Origin: Ruegeria marisrubri
GTDB taxonomy: Bacteria; Pseudomonadota; Alphaproteobacteria; Rhodobacterales; Rhodobacteraceae
NCBI RefSeq assembly: GCF_001507595.1
Contig: NZ_LQBQ01000012.1
Location: forward strand, 248,001-312,000
Direction of reading: 5' to 3'
DNA length: 64,000 nucleotides
The position numbers were made by a program, and so were the translations under genes. Below, piece by piece: positions 26,314-35,665 of the stretch. Within the stretch, counting starts at the first letter, position 1. The number at the start of each line of letters is the position of its first letter. The notes beneath the pieces were generated by a model, which was not told the DNA's origin, made no database searches, and saw nothing but the letters and a program-made list of their open reading frames with translations.

Positions 26314-27414
26314 TCAGTCTTCGTCCTCTTCGGGGAACAGGCGCGAGGCGATGTTCAGGGCGATCTTGCGATAGGCGGCGGCGTGCGGGCTGTCCGGGTT
26401 CGCAACCACCACCGGGGTGCCTTCATCCGAGGTTTCGCGGATCTCCATGTGCAGAGGAATCGCGCCAAGGAAAGGGACACCAAGCTTGCGCGCATCTGCT
26501 TCGGCCCCGCCATGGCCAAAGATGTTCGAGGGCTTGCCGCAATGCGGGCAGATGAATACCGACATGTTCTCGATGATGCCAAAGATCGGCACGTCAACAT
26601 TCTTGAACATTTTCAGCCCCTTGCGGGCGTCGATCAGGGCCAGGTCCTGCGGTGTCGAGACGATCACGGCGCCCTGAAGCGGCACCTGCTGCGCCATGGT
26701 CAGCTGCGCGTCCCCGGTGCCGGGCGGCATGTCGAGCACCAGCACGTCCAGCTCGCCCCAGTCCACCTCGCGGGACATCTGCATCAGGGCGGTGACGATC
26801 ATCGGCCCGCGCCAGATCACCGGGTTGTCCTCTTCCATGAGAAAGCCCATGGACATGGTCTTGATGCCGTATTTCTCGATCGGGATGACCCGGTCGTCGC
26901 GGATTTCCGGCCGGTCGGTGATGTTGAGAAGACGCGGCAAGGAGGGGCCGTAGATATCGGCATCCAGCAAGCCGGTTTTCAGGCCAAGCGACCGCAGCGC
27001 GAGGGCGAGGTTCACCGCCGTGGTCGATTTGCCCACGCCGCCCTTGCCCGAGGCGACGGCGATGATCGTCTTGATGCCCGGAATGGCCGCGCTCATCGGG
27101 CGCATGTCGCGTCCCGGCGCCTCGGTCGGGCGCTTCTTGAGCCTTGGCGGTTCCGGCGGAGGCGGGGAAGGGCGCTCGGCTGTCATCACCACCAGCAGAT
27201 TTTCGATCTCGTCGAGCCCGCTCAGGCGCTCTTCGATCTGGCCCTTCAGATCGTCCAGGTCCGTTTCCAGCCTTTCCGGCAGGTTGACCGAGACCACGAC
27301 ACGACCGCCGTCAATGGCGATGTCGTTTTCGGTGACCATGCCCGAAGATACGAGATCCATTCGAGCGCCTTGCGGCACGATCGTGGACAGCCGCGCCAGT
27401 ATGATCTTTTTCAT
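26314..27414 (-). CDS. Mrp/ApbC-family P-loop Fe-S carrier protein
   Basis: 366 residues from the ATG at 27414; an ATG at 27441 would add nine residues but has no ribosome site. The N-terminal domain (about 1-85) is MIP18/DUF59-like, followed by a proline-rich linker and the MRP ATPase: deviant Walker A SGKGGVGKSTTAVNLALAL, DADIYGPSLPRLL, DMPPGTGDAQLT and the Cys pair FICPHCGK that holds the bridging Fe-S cluster. ApbC proteins load Fe-S clusters onto targets. It is 114 bp from dsrE2 on the same strand, which fits demand for Fe-S in DsrAB/K/L/O. Confidence 0.88.
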   Translation of the reverse strand: MKKIILARLSTIVPQGARMDLVSSGMVTENDIAIDGGRVVVSVNLPERLETDLDDLKGQIEERLSGLDEIENLLVVMTAERPSPPPPEPPRLKKRPTEAPGRDMRPMSAAIPGIKTIIAVASGKGGVGKSTTAVNLALALRSLGLKTGLLDADIYGPSLPRLLNITDRPEIRDDRVIPIEKYGIKTMSMGFLMEEDNPVIWRGPMIVTALMQMSREVDWGELDVLVLDMPPGTGDAQLTMAQQVPLQGAVIVSTPQDLALIDARKGLKMFKNVDVPIFGIIENMSVFICPHCGKPSNIFGHGGAEADARKLGVPFLGAIPLHMEIRETSDEGTPVVVANPDSPHAAAYRKIALNIASRLFPEEDED

Positions 27415-27707
27415 GTCGAAACCTGCCTTCTCCAAACCCATTCAGAAATCTTAATGTGACTTGGGCGGAACTCCAAGAGGGGATAGTGGGGGCACGCCTT
27501 TTCGGGGCCTGCAAAACGCAAAGCCCGGTATTTTCCGAGCCCGGCATCGCGCTAGATTTTCGGCAAGGTCCTCGGAGCGTCGTCGAGCGAATGACCGTGC
27601 GGGCGCTGCTTGCAGCACGCCAGGTACCAGCGGACCGTCTGCCGCTCGTTCGTCCGACGTCGGTATGGCAGCATGAGAATAGACTGGCCGAAAGGAGCGT
27701 AAAGAGC

Positions 27708-28613
27708 GTGAGCAAGCCGGAAACCGACAGGAGGGTGATCGTTCTGGGTGGAACCGGATTTCTTGGCAGCCGGGTCGTGAAGGAACTGCGAAGTCGGGGG
27801 TTTCCCGTCCGTATCGCGACACGGTTTCCGGAAAAATTGTCCCGCGAGGTCAGCGAGCTGGGCGAAGATGTCGGTGTTGTCAGGAGCGACCTGCGGGACC
27901 CGGACGTTCTGAAGCGTGCCTTTGAGGATGCCAGCGCCGTGGTCAACTGCGTCGGTCTCTATGTCGAAACCCGCACGGACAGTTTCCGCGACGTCCACGT
28001 GGACGGGGCGCGCGCCGTCGCCGAAGCAGCGGGAACCCTGGGCGTCAGCAACCTGATCCAGATTTCCGGCATCGCGGCAGAGCCGGAGTCGCCGTCATCC
28101 TATGTGCGTGCGCGGGCCGAAGGCGAGGATGCGGTACGCCGTGCCTTTCCCGCCGCGACCATTCTGCGCCCCAGCGCCATGTTCAGCCGGAGCGGCGCCT
28201 TTTTCGGCGATCTGGACGCAATCGTCCGGTCTCTGCCGGTCGTTCCGCTTTTCGGCGATGGAAGCACCCGGTTGCAGCCGGTCCATGTCGGGGACGTGGC
28301 CAAGGCGGTGGCGGTGACATCGGGACGGGCCGGCCGCGGCGAGGTGTTCGAACTGGGCGGGCCCGATATCTTTACCTACAAGGAGATTTTGCAGCGGCTG
28401 GCCCGGCGGGCCGGCAGGCGGAGGGTCTTTCTGCCGGTGCCATTCTGGCTGTGGTGGTCGCTTGCCCGTGCGATGAGCGTGTTGCCGAACCCGCCCGTCA
28501 CGCCGGCACAAGTCGCCCTCATGCAACGGGACAACGTGGTCGGAGACGACGTGGCGACCTTTTCCGATCTCTCGATCACACCCCAATCGGCCATTGCGTT
28601 GGGGCTTGTCTGA
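27708..28613 (+). CDS. NAD(P)-binding NDUFA9-like epimerase-family protein
   Basis: 301 residues from GTG at 27708, chosen because AAAGGAG lies 10 bases before it; the frame is open from 27456. The Rossmann motif is VLGGTGFLGSRVVKEL, followed by extended-SDR blocks (VNCVGLYVETRTDSFRDVHV and VRARAEGEDAVR) as in NDUFA9/YfcH-like atypical SDRs, which bind NADPH structurally and are linked to quinone or complex I biology. It is divergent from the Mrp gene. Function open. Confidence 0.72.
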   Translation: MSKPETDRRVIVLGGTGFLGSRVVKELRSRGFPVRIATRFPEKLSREVSELGEDVGVVRSDLRDPDVLKRAFEDASAVVNCVGLYVETRTDSFRDVHVDGARAVAEAAGTLGVSNLIQISGIAAEPESPSSYVRARAEGEDAVRRAFPAATILRPSAMFSRSGAFFGDLDAIVRSLPVVPLFGDGSTRLQPVHVGDVAKAVAVTSGRAGRGEVFELGGPDIFTYKEILQRLARRAGRRRVFLPVPFWLWWSLARAMSVLPNPPVTPAQVALMQRDNVVGDDVATFSDLSITPQSAIALGLV

Positions 28614-28728
28614 TTGGGGGCGACCGACCGAATGGCCGCCATGTCGCTTCCTGCAAGCCGATTTCGGTTTCCTGCAAGTGAACCTCCTGCCGGACGGGAA
28701 GAATTGTTCCGAAAAGGAGATCACAGAC

Positions 28729-30285
28729 ATGCCCCAGCAAGCCACCGCTACCCGATCCCGTTCCGGCGGCCGCGCCGCGCGGCGCGCGGTTCGCACCGCG
28801 CCCGTGTTCGAGATGTTGCCCGGCCTGACCCGCAACATCCCGCTGTGCGAAGTGATGGACGGCAGTCAGGTCGAACGTATCGACAACGCCTCGATGGACA
28901 TTCTGGAGAATGTCGGCGTTCAGTTCCGCGACCCCATCGCGCTGGAGGACTGGAAAAGGGCAGGGGCCAAGGTCGAGGGCGAGCTGGTCTATCTGGACCG
29001 CGGCCTGGTGCGCGAGCTGATCGCCACCATCCCGTCGGATTTCACCTATCACGCCCGCGACCCGAAAAAGAACGTGCGGCTGGGCGGGCCGCACGCGATC
29101 TTCGTGCCGATGACCGGGGCACCGTTTTTGCGCGATCTGGATGACGTGCGGCGCAACCCGACGCTGGACGACCTTGCGATGTTCCACAAGCTCAGCCACA
29201 TGATGCCGGCGCTGCATTCCAGTGCCCATCACATCGTCGAGCCCTACGATCACCCGATCAGCCAGCGGCATCTGCGCATCACCTATTCGTCGATGAAACA
29301 TTCGGACAAGACCTTCATGGGCATGACCACCTCGCCCAGAAACGCCGAGGACGTGATGGAGATGTGCGCCATCCTCTTCGGCGAGGCGTTCATGGAGGAT
29401 CACCCGGTCACCACCGGCAACTGCAACGGCAACTCGCCGCTGGTCTGGGACGAGACCATGCTGGGGGCGATGCGCGCCTTCTGCCGCCGCAACCAGCCGG
29501 TGCTGTGCTCGCCCTTCGTGCTGGGCGGGGCCAACACGCCCGCCAGCGTTCCCGCCACCGTCGCCCAGTTGAACGCCGAGGCGCTGAGCGCGCTGGCCTA
29601 TACGCAGGTGATCCGGCGCGGCTGTCCGGCGATCTATGGGCATTACCTGTCGACCGTCAGCATGAAATCCGGCGCGCCGATGGCGGGCACGCCCGAGATC
29701 AGCCTGATGAACTTCATGATCGGCCAGATGGCGCGGCACTATGGTGTGCCCTGGCGCAGCTCAAACACGCTGGGTGGGGCCAAGACCTTCGACGCGCAGG
29801 CGGGATACGAATCCGCCACCACGCTGTCGGCGGTGATCCATGCCGGGGCCAACTACATCTGGCATTCGGCGGGCTGGAACGAGGCCGGGATGCATTGTTC
29901 GGTCGCCAAGTTCGTGGTCGATGCCGAGCAATGCGCCATGGCCCATCGCATGGCCGAGGGGCCGAAATGGGACGATTTCGATCAGGCCGTCGCGGCGGTG
30001 TCGGATATCGGCCCGGGCGGGCATTACCTGGGCCATCCACACACGCAGGACAATTTCCAAGAGGCGTTCTTCATGCCGGAACTGTTCGACAACAACTCGA
30101 TCGAGCAATGGGTGGCAGAGGGCGAGGTGGAAATCACCGAGCGCGCGCTACGCCATGCCAAAAAGCTGCTGTCGGACTACGAAGAACCCAGGCTGGACCC
30201 GGCCAAGGACGAGGCGCTGCGCGACTATATCGCCCGCCGCGAACGGGAGATCCCGGCAGCCGACGAGTTGAACCAGAGTTACTGA
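28729..30285 (+). CDS. MttB-family (trimethylamine/glycine betaine) corrinoid methyltransferase
   Basis: 518 residues from the ATG at 28729 behind AAAAGGAG. MttB superfamily blocks run throughout (TTGNCNGNSPLVWD, GGANTPASVPATVAQLNAEA and HSAGWNEAGMHCSVAKFVVD). The frame contains no in-frame amber codon, so it is a non-pyrrolysine member. Characterised relatives (for example MtgB) demethylate glycine betaine and other quaternary amines to a corrinoid protein. No corrinoid protein or corrinoid reductase gene is adjacent, so methyl acceptor and substrate are unknown. Confidence 0.85.
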   Translation: MPQQATATRSRSGGRAARRAVRTAPVFEMLPGLTRNIPLCEVMDGSQVERIDNASMDILENVGVQFRDPIALEDWKRAGAKVEGELVYLDRGLVRELIATIPSDFTYHARDPKKNVRLGGPHAIFVPMTGAPFLRDLDDVRRNPTLDDLAMFHKLSHMMPALHSSAHHIVEPYDHPISQRHLRITYSSMKHSDKTFMGMTTSPRNAEDVMEMCAILFGEAFMEDHPVTTGNCNGNSPLVWDETMLGAMRAFCRRNQPVLCSPFVLGGANTPASVPATVAQLNAEALSALAYTQVIRRGCPAIYGHYLSTVSMKSGAPMAGTPEISLMNFMIGQMARHYGVPWRSSNTLGGAKTFDAQAGYESATTLSAVIHAGANYIWHSAGWNEAGMHCSVAKFVVDAEQCAMAHRMAEGPKWDDFDQAVAAVSDIGPGGHYLGHPHTQDNFQEAFFMPELFDNNSIEQWVAEGEVEITERALRHAKKLLSDYEEPRLDPAKDEALRDYIARREREIPAADELNQSY

Positions 30286-30297
30286 CACTCCCCCCCT

Positions 30298-30329
30298 GGC
30301 TCGCCCGAAAACGGGCGAGCCATTTTTTT
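30298..30329 (+). terminator. Intrinsic terminator after the MttB-family gene
   Basis: Perfect 10-bp stem GGCTCGCCCG/CGGGCGAGCC with an AAAA loop followed by A and seven T residues, 12 bp after the stop codon. Confidence 0.93.
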
Positions 30330-30378
30330 GCCGGCAAGCCAGCCAAGAAAAATGACCGATGTGGTGATTTTTCTGGCC

Positions 30379-30409
30379 TCTGACACGGCGCGCCATATCT
30401 GTGGTATAC
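30379..30409 (+). promoter_or_regulatory. Possible sigma-70 promoter before the SDR gene
   Basis: CTGACA (30379-30384) and TATACT (30404-30409) resemble -35 and -10 hexamers but are 19 bp apart, longer than ideal. They lie 32 bp before the ATG, directly after the upstream terminator. Confidence 0.35.
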
Positions 30410-30440
30410 TGGTCGAGGTCAACGGAGGCAAACCGGTGTC

Positions 30441-31175
30441 ATGAGACGGTTCGACGGCAAGGTTGCTTTGGTTACCGGTGGCCGTTCGGGGATTGGACGG
30501 GCCATCGCCCGCCGCTTGCGTGACGAAGGGGCCCGTGTCTTCTCAGCCCAGCGTGGCGCGGATGCCGAATTTCCCAGCATCGCTGCCGATTTCGCCGATC
30601 CCGAAAGCCCCGCGCATGTGGTCGGCGAGTTGATGGCGCGGGCGGGGCGTCTGGACGTTCTGGTCAACAATGCCGGCATGATGCAGGAGGCCCGGGTCGA
30701 GGACATGTCGGTCGAGGACTGGCAGCGCAACCTGACCGTCAACCTGACCACGCCCTTCCTGATGATCCGGGCCGCGCTGCCGCATCTGCGGGAAACAAGG
30801 GGCTGTATCGTCAATACCGGCTCGATCGAAGGGCTGAGTGCGAGTCCCGGTCGCGCCGCCTATTGCGCGACGAAGGCGGGGCTGCACGCCCTGACCCGCG
30901 CGGTGGCGGTGGATCACGGCCCCGAAGGCATCCGTTGCAACGCGGTGGCGCCGGGCTGGATCGACACCGAGCTCAATCTCGAGCGTATCAAGAACATGCC
31001 CGACCCCGAAACCTTCCGCGGCAATATCGGCCGTATCCACCCGACGGGCCGGACCGGCACGCCCGAAGAGGTCGCGGCCGTCGTGGCCTTTCTGGCCTCG
31101 GAGGATGCGGAATTCGTCACGGGGCAGGTCTATGTGGTCGATGGCGGGCGCATGGCCAAGCTGAGCCTGCCCTGA
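30441..31175 (+). CDS. Short-chain dehydrogenase/reductase
   Basis: 244 residues, classical SDR. Cofactor motif [15 protein letters not shown], structural NNAG at about residue 76, catalytic Ser-Tyr-Lys in [21 protein letters not shown] and a C-terminal [12 protein letters not shown]. The substrate cannot be predicted. It is a single-gene unit between a terminator and the convergent FAD-oxidoreductase gene (15-bp gap). Confidence 0.87.
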   Translation: MRRFDGKVALVTGGRSGIGRAIARRLRDEGARVFSAQRGADAEFPSIAADFADPESPAHVVGELMARAGRLDVLVNNAGMMQEARVEDMSVEDWQRNLTVNLTTPFLMIRAALPHLRETRGCIVNTGSIEGLSASPGRAAYCATKAGLHALTRAVAVDHGPEGIRCNAVAPGWIDTELNLERIKNMPDPETFRGNIGRIHPTGRTGTPEEVAAVVAFLASEDAEFVTGQVYVVDGGRMAKLSLP

Positions 31176-31190
31176 GCGGCGGCGCGCGGT

Positions 31191-32531
31191 TCATTCCTGG
31201 CGCGCGCGCCATTCCTTCCAGCGCAGCACCGCGTTTGCGCCGATCTGCCGGAACGGCTGCGGCGGCAGACGGCGGGGGCGGTCTTCGGCGGTGAAATGGC
31301 GGGTGATCGCCGAGGTCTCGCCGCAGGCCAGTTCCGCCGCGCCGATGCCGGTCAGCGTGCCCCGGGCGGTGCCCAGCCCGTTCTGGACGCAGCCGGAGAA
31401 CACACCATCGTCGATCTGCCGCATCACCGCGACGCCGTTGAGGCTGAGGCAGAGGTGGCCGGCCCAGGCATATTGCATCTTCATCCCCGCCAGTTGCGGG
31501 AAACGCTGATCGAACTTGCGCTGCATCACCCGCGCGGCCCGGTCCAGACCGGATTGCGAAGGGGTCATTCCGGGAATGAGCTCGGCACAGGTGCGGGTGA
31601 TGATCCGGTTGCCGCCCTGACCGCCGTCGATCCGGCGCATGGTGGTGCCCATCGGGTCGGATGGCGTGATGCCCCAGCGCGATTGACCGCCCAGCCGGCG
31701 CAGCGCCTCGGCATCCAGTTCGGGCGTCATCGTGGCAAAGAGGAACAGCTGCATCAGCCTGCCGCGCTCGACGCCGAAGCTTTCCAGGTGGCCGTTCGTC
31801 GTGACGATGATGCGGTCGGTGCTCACGCGGCCCTGCGGGGTGGAGACCTGCCAGCCGCCGCCCTGCCGGTGGAATTCGGTGACGGGGCTGTTTTCATAGA
31901 TTTCGACTCCGCTGTCGCGCAGCCCCCGGCCCAGCCCGCGGACATAGCCCGCCGGTTGCAGCATCACGGTGCCCGGCGTGTAGAGGCCGGAGATGTAGTG
32001 CGAACTGCCGGTCAGATCCCGCATCTGCTGCCGGTCCAGCAGTTCCGACGCCTCGCCGAGGCTGTCGAGATGGCGGGCATAACTCAGATTGTGGGCATGG
32101 GCCCTGTCGCTGGCCGCACCGTTTACCTTTCCGACAGGGTCGAAGAAGTTCCGGTCTATGCCATAGTCCTCGACCGCCGCGCGGGCAAAGGCGATGGCCT
32201 GGCGGTTCAGGCCGATCAGCGCCCGGTCGTCCCCGGCCCCGGCATAGTCGTCCGAGGCCAGGTCATGCGGCAGGTCGATCATGAAACCCGAATTGCGCCC
32301 CGAGGCGCCTTGGGCCAGCGCCCCGGCCTCGAGCACCACGATGCGGGCGGTGGGCTGCAACTGGCGCAACCGGCGCGCCGCCGACAGGCCGGCGAACCCG
32401 GCCCCGATCACGGTGAAATCGGCGGTCAGGTCGCCGCTCAGCGCCGGGCCGGGCGTGTAGGGGCCGAGGATCTCGGCCCATCCCGCCGCGCCGCGATGCA
32501 CCGGCAGGCGTTTGGCGGCATAGCTGGTCAC
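31191..32531 (-). CDS. FAD-dependent amine/amino-acid oxidoreductase (DAO family, PuuB-like)
   Basis: 446 residues. FAD-binding Rossmann motif TVIGAGFAGLSAARRLRQL near residue 40 and GRNSGFMIDLPHDL, followed by a DAO-fold body. The family includes gamma-glutamylputrescine oxidase and related amine oxidases; the N-terminal layout resembles PuuB. It overlaps the ALDH gene by 4 bp (stop/start), last gene in the gntR-dapA-aldh operon. Substrate inferred only in broad terms as a secondary or primary amine. Confidence 0.8.
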   Translation of the reverse strand: MTSYAAKRLPVHRGAAGWAEILGPYTPGPALSGDLTADFTVIGAGFAGLSAARRLRQLQPTARIVVLEAGALAQGASGRNSGFMIDLPHDLASDDYAGAGDDRALIGLNRQAIAFARAAVEDYGIDRNFFDPVGKVNGAASDRAHAHNLSYARHLDSLGEASELLDRQQMRDLTGSSHYISGLYTPGTVMLQPAGYVRGLGRGLRDSGVEIYENSPVTEFHRQGGGWQVSTPQGRVSTDRIIVTTNGHLESFGVERGRLMQLFLFATMTPELDAEALRRLGGQSRWGITPSDPMGTTMRRIDGGQGGNRIITRTCAELIPGMTPSQSGLDRAARVMQRKFDQRFPQLAGMKMQYAWAGHLCLSLNGVAVMRQIDDGVFSGCVQNGLGTARGTLTGIGAAELACGETSAITRHFTAEDRPRRLPPQPFRQIGANAVLRWKEWRARQE

Positions 32532-34024
32532 TCCACGGCCTCGTCCGCGTCGTCGCTCAGGTCGATCCAGATGGTCTTGAGCTGGGTGTACTGGTCATGC
32601 GCATGTACCGAGTTGTCACGCCCGCCGAAACCCGACTGCTTGTAGCCGCCGAAGGGCGTGGTGATGTCGCCCTCGCCAAAGCTGTTGACCGTCACGGTCC
32701 CGGCGCGCAGGGCGCGGGCGCCGCGGATCGCGCGTTTCGCGTTGGCGGTGAAGATCGAAGCGCAGAGCCCGTATTCGGTATCGTTCGCGATGCGGATCGC
32801 CTCGTCGAAGCCGCCGACCTCGATCACCGAGAGCACCGGGCCGAAGATCTCTTCGCGTGCCAGGCGGTGATCGTTGCCGGGCAGTTCGACCACGGTGGCC
32901 TCGACGAACCCGTCCCTGGCGGTGCCGCCCAGGACGATGTTTTCGGCATCCTCCAGATAGCCGCAGACCTTGTCGAAATGCGCCTTGCTGACCAGCGCGC
33001 CCATGCGGGTCTCGGGGTCGAGCGGGTCGCCGACGTTCCACTGGCGGGCATGGGCGGCGACGCGGTCCAGCAGCTCGGCCTTGATGGCGCGATGCACGAT
33101 CAGGCGCGAGCTGGCCGAGCAATTCTCGCCCATGTTCCAGAAAGCGCCGTTGACGATGTGCTGCGCCACGCGGTCGAGGTTTTCCGCGTCATCCATGACG
33201 ATGGCCGGGTTCTTGCCGCCCATCTCCAGCACCACTTCCTTGGCGTTGCTCTCGGCTGCGTAGGTGAGGAAACGCTTGCCGGTCACGGTCGAGCCGGTGA
33301 AAGAGACCATGTCGATATCCATGTGCCGCCCGATCGGTTCGCCCACCTCGGCGCCGCCGCCGGGCACCACGTTCAGCACGCCGCGGGGCAGGCCGGCCTC
33401 CATTGCCAGTTCCGCCACCCGCAGGGCGGTCAGCGTGGTCTCGGCGGCCGGTTTCACCACCACCGAGCAGCCCGCCGCCAGTGCCGGGCCGATCTTCCAC
33501 GCCAGCATCAGCAGGGGGAAGTTCCACGGCAGCACCAGCCCCACGACGCCGATCGGTTCGCGCACCACCATCGCGATGTGGTCGTCCGAGGCGGGCGAGA
33601 CCTGATCGTAGATCTTGTCGATCGCCTCGGCATGCCATTTCAGGCAGTGGATGGTTTCCGGCACGTCCACGGTTTCGCAGTCGAAGATGGGCTTGCCGCT
33701 GTCGAGGCTCTCCATCACCGCCAGTTCGCGGGCGTTGCGCTTCATCAGCTTGGCCAGCCGGATCAGAACGTCCTTGCGGTCGGACGGGTGCATCCGCGAC
33801 CAGCGGCCATCCTCGAAGGCCTCGCGCGCCTTGGCGACGGCGAAATCCACGTCCTCGGATCCGCAGGCGGCGATCTCGGCCAGTTTCTCGCCCGTGGCCG
33901 GGTTGACGCTGGTGAAGGTCCTGCCCGAGGCGGCCGGGCGGAAGCTGCCGTCGATGAAGGCGTTGACCGGCAGGGTCAGGTTGGCCGCGATGGCGCGGTA
34001 TTCGTCTTGTGTCAGCAGATCCAT
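32528..34024 (-). CDS. NAD(P)-dependent aldehyde dehydrogenase (PuuC-like)
   Basis: 498 residues, full length. Signature blocks: [20 protein letters not shown], the active-site Glu in VLEMGGKNPAIV and catalytic Cys in NMGENCSASSR, with FGPVLSV near the C-terminus. Closest in pattern to betaine-aldehyde/gamma-glutamyl-gamma-aminobutyraldehyde dehydrogenases. It sits 5 bp behind the DapA-family gene and overlaps the FAD-oxidoreductase gene. Confidence 0.88.
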   Translation of the reverse strand: MDLLTQDEYRAIAANLTLPVNAFIDGSFRPAASGRTFTSVNPATGEKLAEIAACGSEDVDFAVAKAREAFEDGRWSRMHPSDRKDVLIRLAKLMKRNARELAVMESLDSGKPIFDCETVDVPETIHCLKWHAEAIDKIYDQVSPASDDHIAMVVREPIGVVGLVLPWNFPLLMLAWKIGPALAAGCSVVVKPAAETTLTALRVAELAMEAGLPRGVLNVVPGGGAEVGEPIGRHMDIDMVSFTGSTVTGKRFLTYAAESNAKEVVLEMGGKNPAIVMDDAENLDRVAQHIVNGAFWNMGENCSASSRLIVHRAIKAELLDRVAAHARQWNVGDPLDPETRMGALVSKAHFDKVCGYLEDAENIVLGGTARDGFVEATVVELPGNDHRLAREEIFGPVLSVIEVGGFDEAIRIANDTEYGLCASIFTANAKRAIRGARALRAGTVTVNSFGEGDITTPFGGYKQSGFGGRDNSVHAHDQYTQLKTIWIDLSDDADEAVE

Positions 34025-34029
34025 TGCCC

Positions 34030-34947
34030 TTACCCCTCTGCCTGAATGTCCGAGATGGTGCGTTTGAGCACCCCGATCACCTGTTCCAGCGCCCGTTTGT
34101 CATCCTTGTTCAACCCTTTCAGCGGCGGGCGCATCGGGCCGGCGTCGATGCCGTTCAGGGTGACGCCGTGCTTGATGCACTGGATGAACTTGCCGCCCTG
34201 CTCCAGCACCCGCATCAGGGGCATCATCGCCGACATGATGCGGCGGCCCTTGTCGAAATCGCCTTCGACCGCGCAGGCGGTGTAGAGCGCGATATGTTCC
34301 GCGGGCAGGAAGTTCGAGCCTCCGCAGACCCAGCTGCGCGCGCCCCAGGCGAAGAATTCCAGCGCCTGGTCGTCCATGCCGCAGGACATCTGGATATGCG
34401 GATAGTCGCGCGCCAGCAGGTGCACCCGGTTGATGTCGCCCGAGCTTTCCTTGATGGCGCAGATGTTGCGCGAGCGGCCGACGCGGTCGAGGAATTCCTC
34501 GCCCATGTGCACGCCCATCCGGCCCGGGTAGTTGTAAAGCATCACCGGCAGGCTCGCCGCCTTGTCGATGGCCAGCGCGTTCAGCGCGTTTTCGCGCTCG
34601 GTCGGCACCGAATAGGGCGGGGTGGCCAGCAGGATCGCATCGGCGCCCAGATCCCGCGCGCCGGTGGCCAGCGCGATGGAATCGGGGGTCATCATGGCGC
34701 CGGTGCCGACGACAAGCGGCACCCGCCCCTTGGCCTGCTGGCGGGTGAACTTCGCGACTTCCAGCCGTTCGCCGACCGTCTGGGCATAGTTCTCGCCCGT
34801 CGAGCCGCCCGAGATCAGGCCGTGGACGCCGGCGCCGATGAGATATTCGATCTGGTCGGCCAGCGCGTCCCAATTGACGCTTCCGTCGTCGTGAAAGGGC
34901 GTCACGACCGGGGTGTAGATCCCTTCGAACTGGAAAATCGGGGTCAT
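34030..34947 (-). CDS. Dihydrodipicolinate synthase/N-acetylneuraminate lyase-family protein
   Basis: 305 residues from the ATG at 34947 behind GAGGAAGAG. A class-I aldolase-type TIM barrel with GGSTGENYAQT, the conserved Tyr in MLYNYPGRMG and Schiff-base Lys in CAIKESSGDI. The family includes DapA, sugar-acid aldolases and the deaminase (HypD/LhpC) that makes alpha-ketoglutarate semialdehyde in hydroxyproline breakdown. The operon partners (an aldehyde dehydrogenase and an FAD amine oxidoreductase) fit such a route, but the proline-racemase-type epimerase is missing here. Confidence 0.85.
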   Translation of the reverse strand: MTPIFQFEGIYTPVVTPFHDDGSVNWDALADQIEYLIGAGVHGLISGGSTGENYAQTVGERLEVAKFTRQQAKGRVPLVVGTGAMMTPDSIALATGARDLGADAILLATPPYSVPTERENALNALAIDKAASLPVMLYNYPGRMGVHMGEEFLDRVGRSRNICAIKESSGDINRVHLLARDYPHIQMSCGMDDQALEFFAWGARSWVCGGSNFLPAEHIALYTACAVEGDFDKGRRIMSAMMPLMRVLEQGGKFIQCIKHGVTLNGIDAGPMRPPLKGLNKDDKRALEQVIGVLKRTISDIQAEG

Positions 34948-34954
34948 CTCTTCC

Positions 34955-35665
34955 TCATGCTGGGGTTTTTCGCGATATCGACCCAAGCTGCATGTCCAGC
35001 CCGGCGGGCATGACGAACAGCTCGATCTGGTCGCGCGAGAGGTTCCAATGGTCGATGGCCAGTTGCGCCGCCGCAGCTTCGTCGCCCGCCTCGATGGCGG
35101 CGATGATCGCGTCATGCTGCTGGCTGGCCTCGGCCACGTTTTCCGCCATTTGCGCGTCCCGCGGGCGATAGAAGGTCATGCTGATGCGGGCGTGGTCGAT
35201 CAGCAGGCGCTGGAACGAGGGCGCAAGATAGATGTTGTCGGCCATCTCTCCGGTGATCTCGTGAAAACGGTTGTTGGCCAGCGCCCTGTCGGCGCCCGAG
35301 CCCGAGCGCAGCGCCGCCTTGAAGTCCTCTTGGGCGGCATTGAGCGCCTCGATCTGTTCCGGGCGGGCGTTCTGTGCCGCCAGCTTCATGACCGCGCCAT
35401 ACACCATCGGGGCGGCAAGGAAGAAATCGCGCAGGGTGGTGTGCGACATCTCGCTGACGCGCGCGCCGCGGTTTTCCCGCAGATCGACATAGCCTTCGCC
35501 GGCCAGCTGCCGCAGAACCTCGCGCAGCGGGGTGCGGGACAGGGAAAACTCCTCGGAAAGCCTCGATTCGTCGAGGTCGTCGCCGGGGCGCAGTTCCAGC
35601 GTCATGATCGCCGTCTTCAGGTGACCATACAGCTCTGACTTCCTGCTTTTCGAGGTGTCTTTCAT
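34955..35665 (-). CDS. GntR-family regulator with FCD domain
   Basis: 236 residues from the ATG at 35665 behind GGAGAAACG; the longer frame is not supported. The GntR winged helix (SELYGHLKTAIMTLELRPGD, then LSRTPLREVLRQLAGEGYV) spans residues about 8-75 and an FCD effector domain follows, with metal-ligand-type residues NNRFHEI and QHDAIIAAI. It heads the operon it probably controls, 7 bp before the DapA-family gene. Confidence 0.88.
   Translation of the reverse strand: MKDTSKSRKSELYGHLKTAIMTLELRPGDDLDESRLSEEFSLSRTPLREVLRQLAGEGYVDLRENRGARVSEMSHTTLRDFFLAAPMVYGAVMKLAAQNARPEQIEALNAAQEDFKAALRSGSGADRALANNRFHEITGEMADNIYLAPSFQRLLIDHARISMTFYRPRDAQMAENVAEASQQHDAIIAAIEAGDEAAAAQLAIDHWNLSRDQIELFVMPAGLDMQLGSISRKTPA

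Noticed and set aside
28729-30285. Pyrrolysine-containing MttB
   Set aside because: The frame is continuous to TGA with no in-frame TAG, so pyrrolysine is not required.
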